Source: Candidatus Latescibacterota bacterium (GTDB lineage Bacteria; JAAXHH01). From it: a stretch of 5,682 bases of DNA. The notes beneath the pieces were generated by a model. It had not been told where the DNA came from, searched no databases, and saw only the letters and a list, made by a program, of their open reading frames with translations. The DNA is taken from contig JAJECR010000205.1 in NCBI GenBank assembly GCA_022821935.1, positions 1 to 5,682 on the forward strand, read 5' to 3'. Position numbers and translations under genes: made by a program. Below are positions 5,274 to 5,682 of the stretch, piece by piece. Position 1 is the first letter of the stretch, and each line of letters opens with the position of its first letter.

Positions 5274-5351
5274 TATCTGACATCGTGTGCGCGGTCATGG
5301 GCGAATCAGACATCCAGATAAAATCGCTGAGGCAACAGGAGACAGTATTCC

Positions 5352-5682
5352 ATGATTAAGATCGCTGAAATTCTCAGCACGGGGCGAAACACCCTTTGGG
5401 ACCAGGTCAAGCAGATCGGCGTCGATCACGTGGTCACGAGCATGCCGCCCGCCTTCGGAAATGAAAAAGGCTGGGAATACATGCCCATGTTGCGGATGAA
5501 AAACAACTTCAACGATGCCGGGTTCGACGTGGCTGTCATCGAAAGCACGCCCCCGATGCACCGCATCAAGCTGGGCGTAGAGGGCCGGGAGGAAGAACTG
5601 GACAACGTCTGTACCTTCATCGAGAGCATGGGCCGCGTGGGCATCAAAACGTGGTGCTACAACTGGATGGCGATCCTGAACT
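5352..5682 (+). CDS. uxuA: Mannonate dehydratase, N-terminal part (3' end outside window)
   Basis: The gene opens with ATG at 5352, 9 nt after AGGAGA (5337-5342), and stays open to the window edge, giving 110 residues. The sequence follows the UxuA family. QIGVDHVVTSMPP (21-33) matches the early strand and loop, and WEYMPMLRMKNNFNDAGFDVAVIESTPPMHRIKLG (41-75) corresponds to the 'kkxieaaGL...vvESvPvhedIK' region. GIKTWCYNWMAIL (97-109) corresponds to the conserved 'Gi.tvcYNFMPvlDW' segment. UxuA converts D-mannonate to 2-keto-3-deoxy-D-gluconate in hexuronate breakdown. It is a metal-dependent TIM-barrel enzyme in the cytoplasm. The metal and catalytic residues lie beyond the window, so activity cannot be judged here. 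The N-terminus is a few residues shorter than the Escherichia coli protein. It probably works in the same pathway as the enolase-superfamily gene 135 bp upstream. Confidence 0.75.
   Translation, partial: MIKIAEILSTGRNTLWDQVKQIGVDHVVTSMPPAFGNEKGWEYMPMLRMKNNFNDAGFDVAVIESTPPMHRIKLGVEGREEELDNVCTFIESMGRVGIKTWCYNWMAILN

Overview
The window is GC-rich, gene-dense bacterial chromosome. It holds seven protein-coding genes: two cut by the window edges, five complete, and six of the seven on the + strand. No rRNA, tRNA, CRISPR array, transposase or phage gene is visible. An enolase-superfamily enzyme next to an UxuA-type mannonate dehydratase, together with an SDR dehydrogenase, a DUF4416 protein and a bifunctional-nuclease (BFN) protein with a UVR tail, suggests an environmental, probably uncultivated bacterium. 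Poribacteria/Latescibacteria/Planctomycetes-like lineages would fit. This is inferred from gene content only and is tentative.

Layout: (1) 1-474 (+) is the C-terminal part of an MFS transporter. (2) 471-1235 (-) is an SDR oxidoreductase that converges on the MFS gene so closely that their stop codons overlap. (3) 1236-1490 is a repeat-rich gap between the divergent SDR and DUF4416 genes. (4) 1491-2021 (+) is a DUF4416 protein. (5) 2022-2287 is a gap with a good sigma70-like promoter, a 12-bp perfect palindrome at the expected transcription start and a foldable leader. (6) 2288-2956 (+) is a BFN-domain protein with a C-terminal UVR motif, followed after 9 nt by (7) 2966-3784 (+), a polytopic membrane protein resembling ECF-transporter S components. 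(8) 3785-3929 is a gap with a direct repeat running into the next ribosome binding site. (9) 3930-5216 (+) is an enolase-superfamily (mandelate racemase/muconate lactonizing enzyme-like) protein. (10) 5217-5351 is a gap containing an in-frame duplicate of the preceding gene's last codons. (11) 5352 to the end (+) is the start of a mannonate dehydratase (UxuA-like) gene.

Functionally, the two right-hand genes look like part of a sugar-acid (aldonate/hexuronate) dehydration pathway. The SDR on the left, which resembles gluconate/ketogluconate dehydrogenases, and the MFS porter could belong to the same kind of metabolism, but they are separated by unrelated genes. BFN-UVR and the membrane protein form a likely two-gene operon.

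No new defence or mobile system is evident. The most unusual features are the noncanonical metal site predicted in the enolase-superfamily protein, the in-frame duplicated gene tail, and a short degenerate sequence element that recurs just downstream of two different genes.
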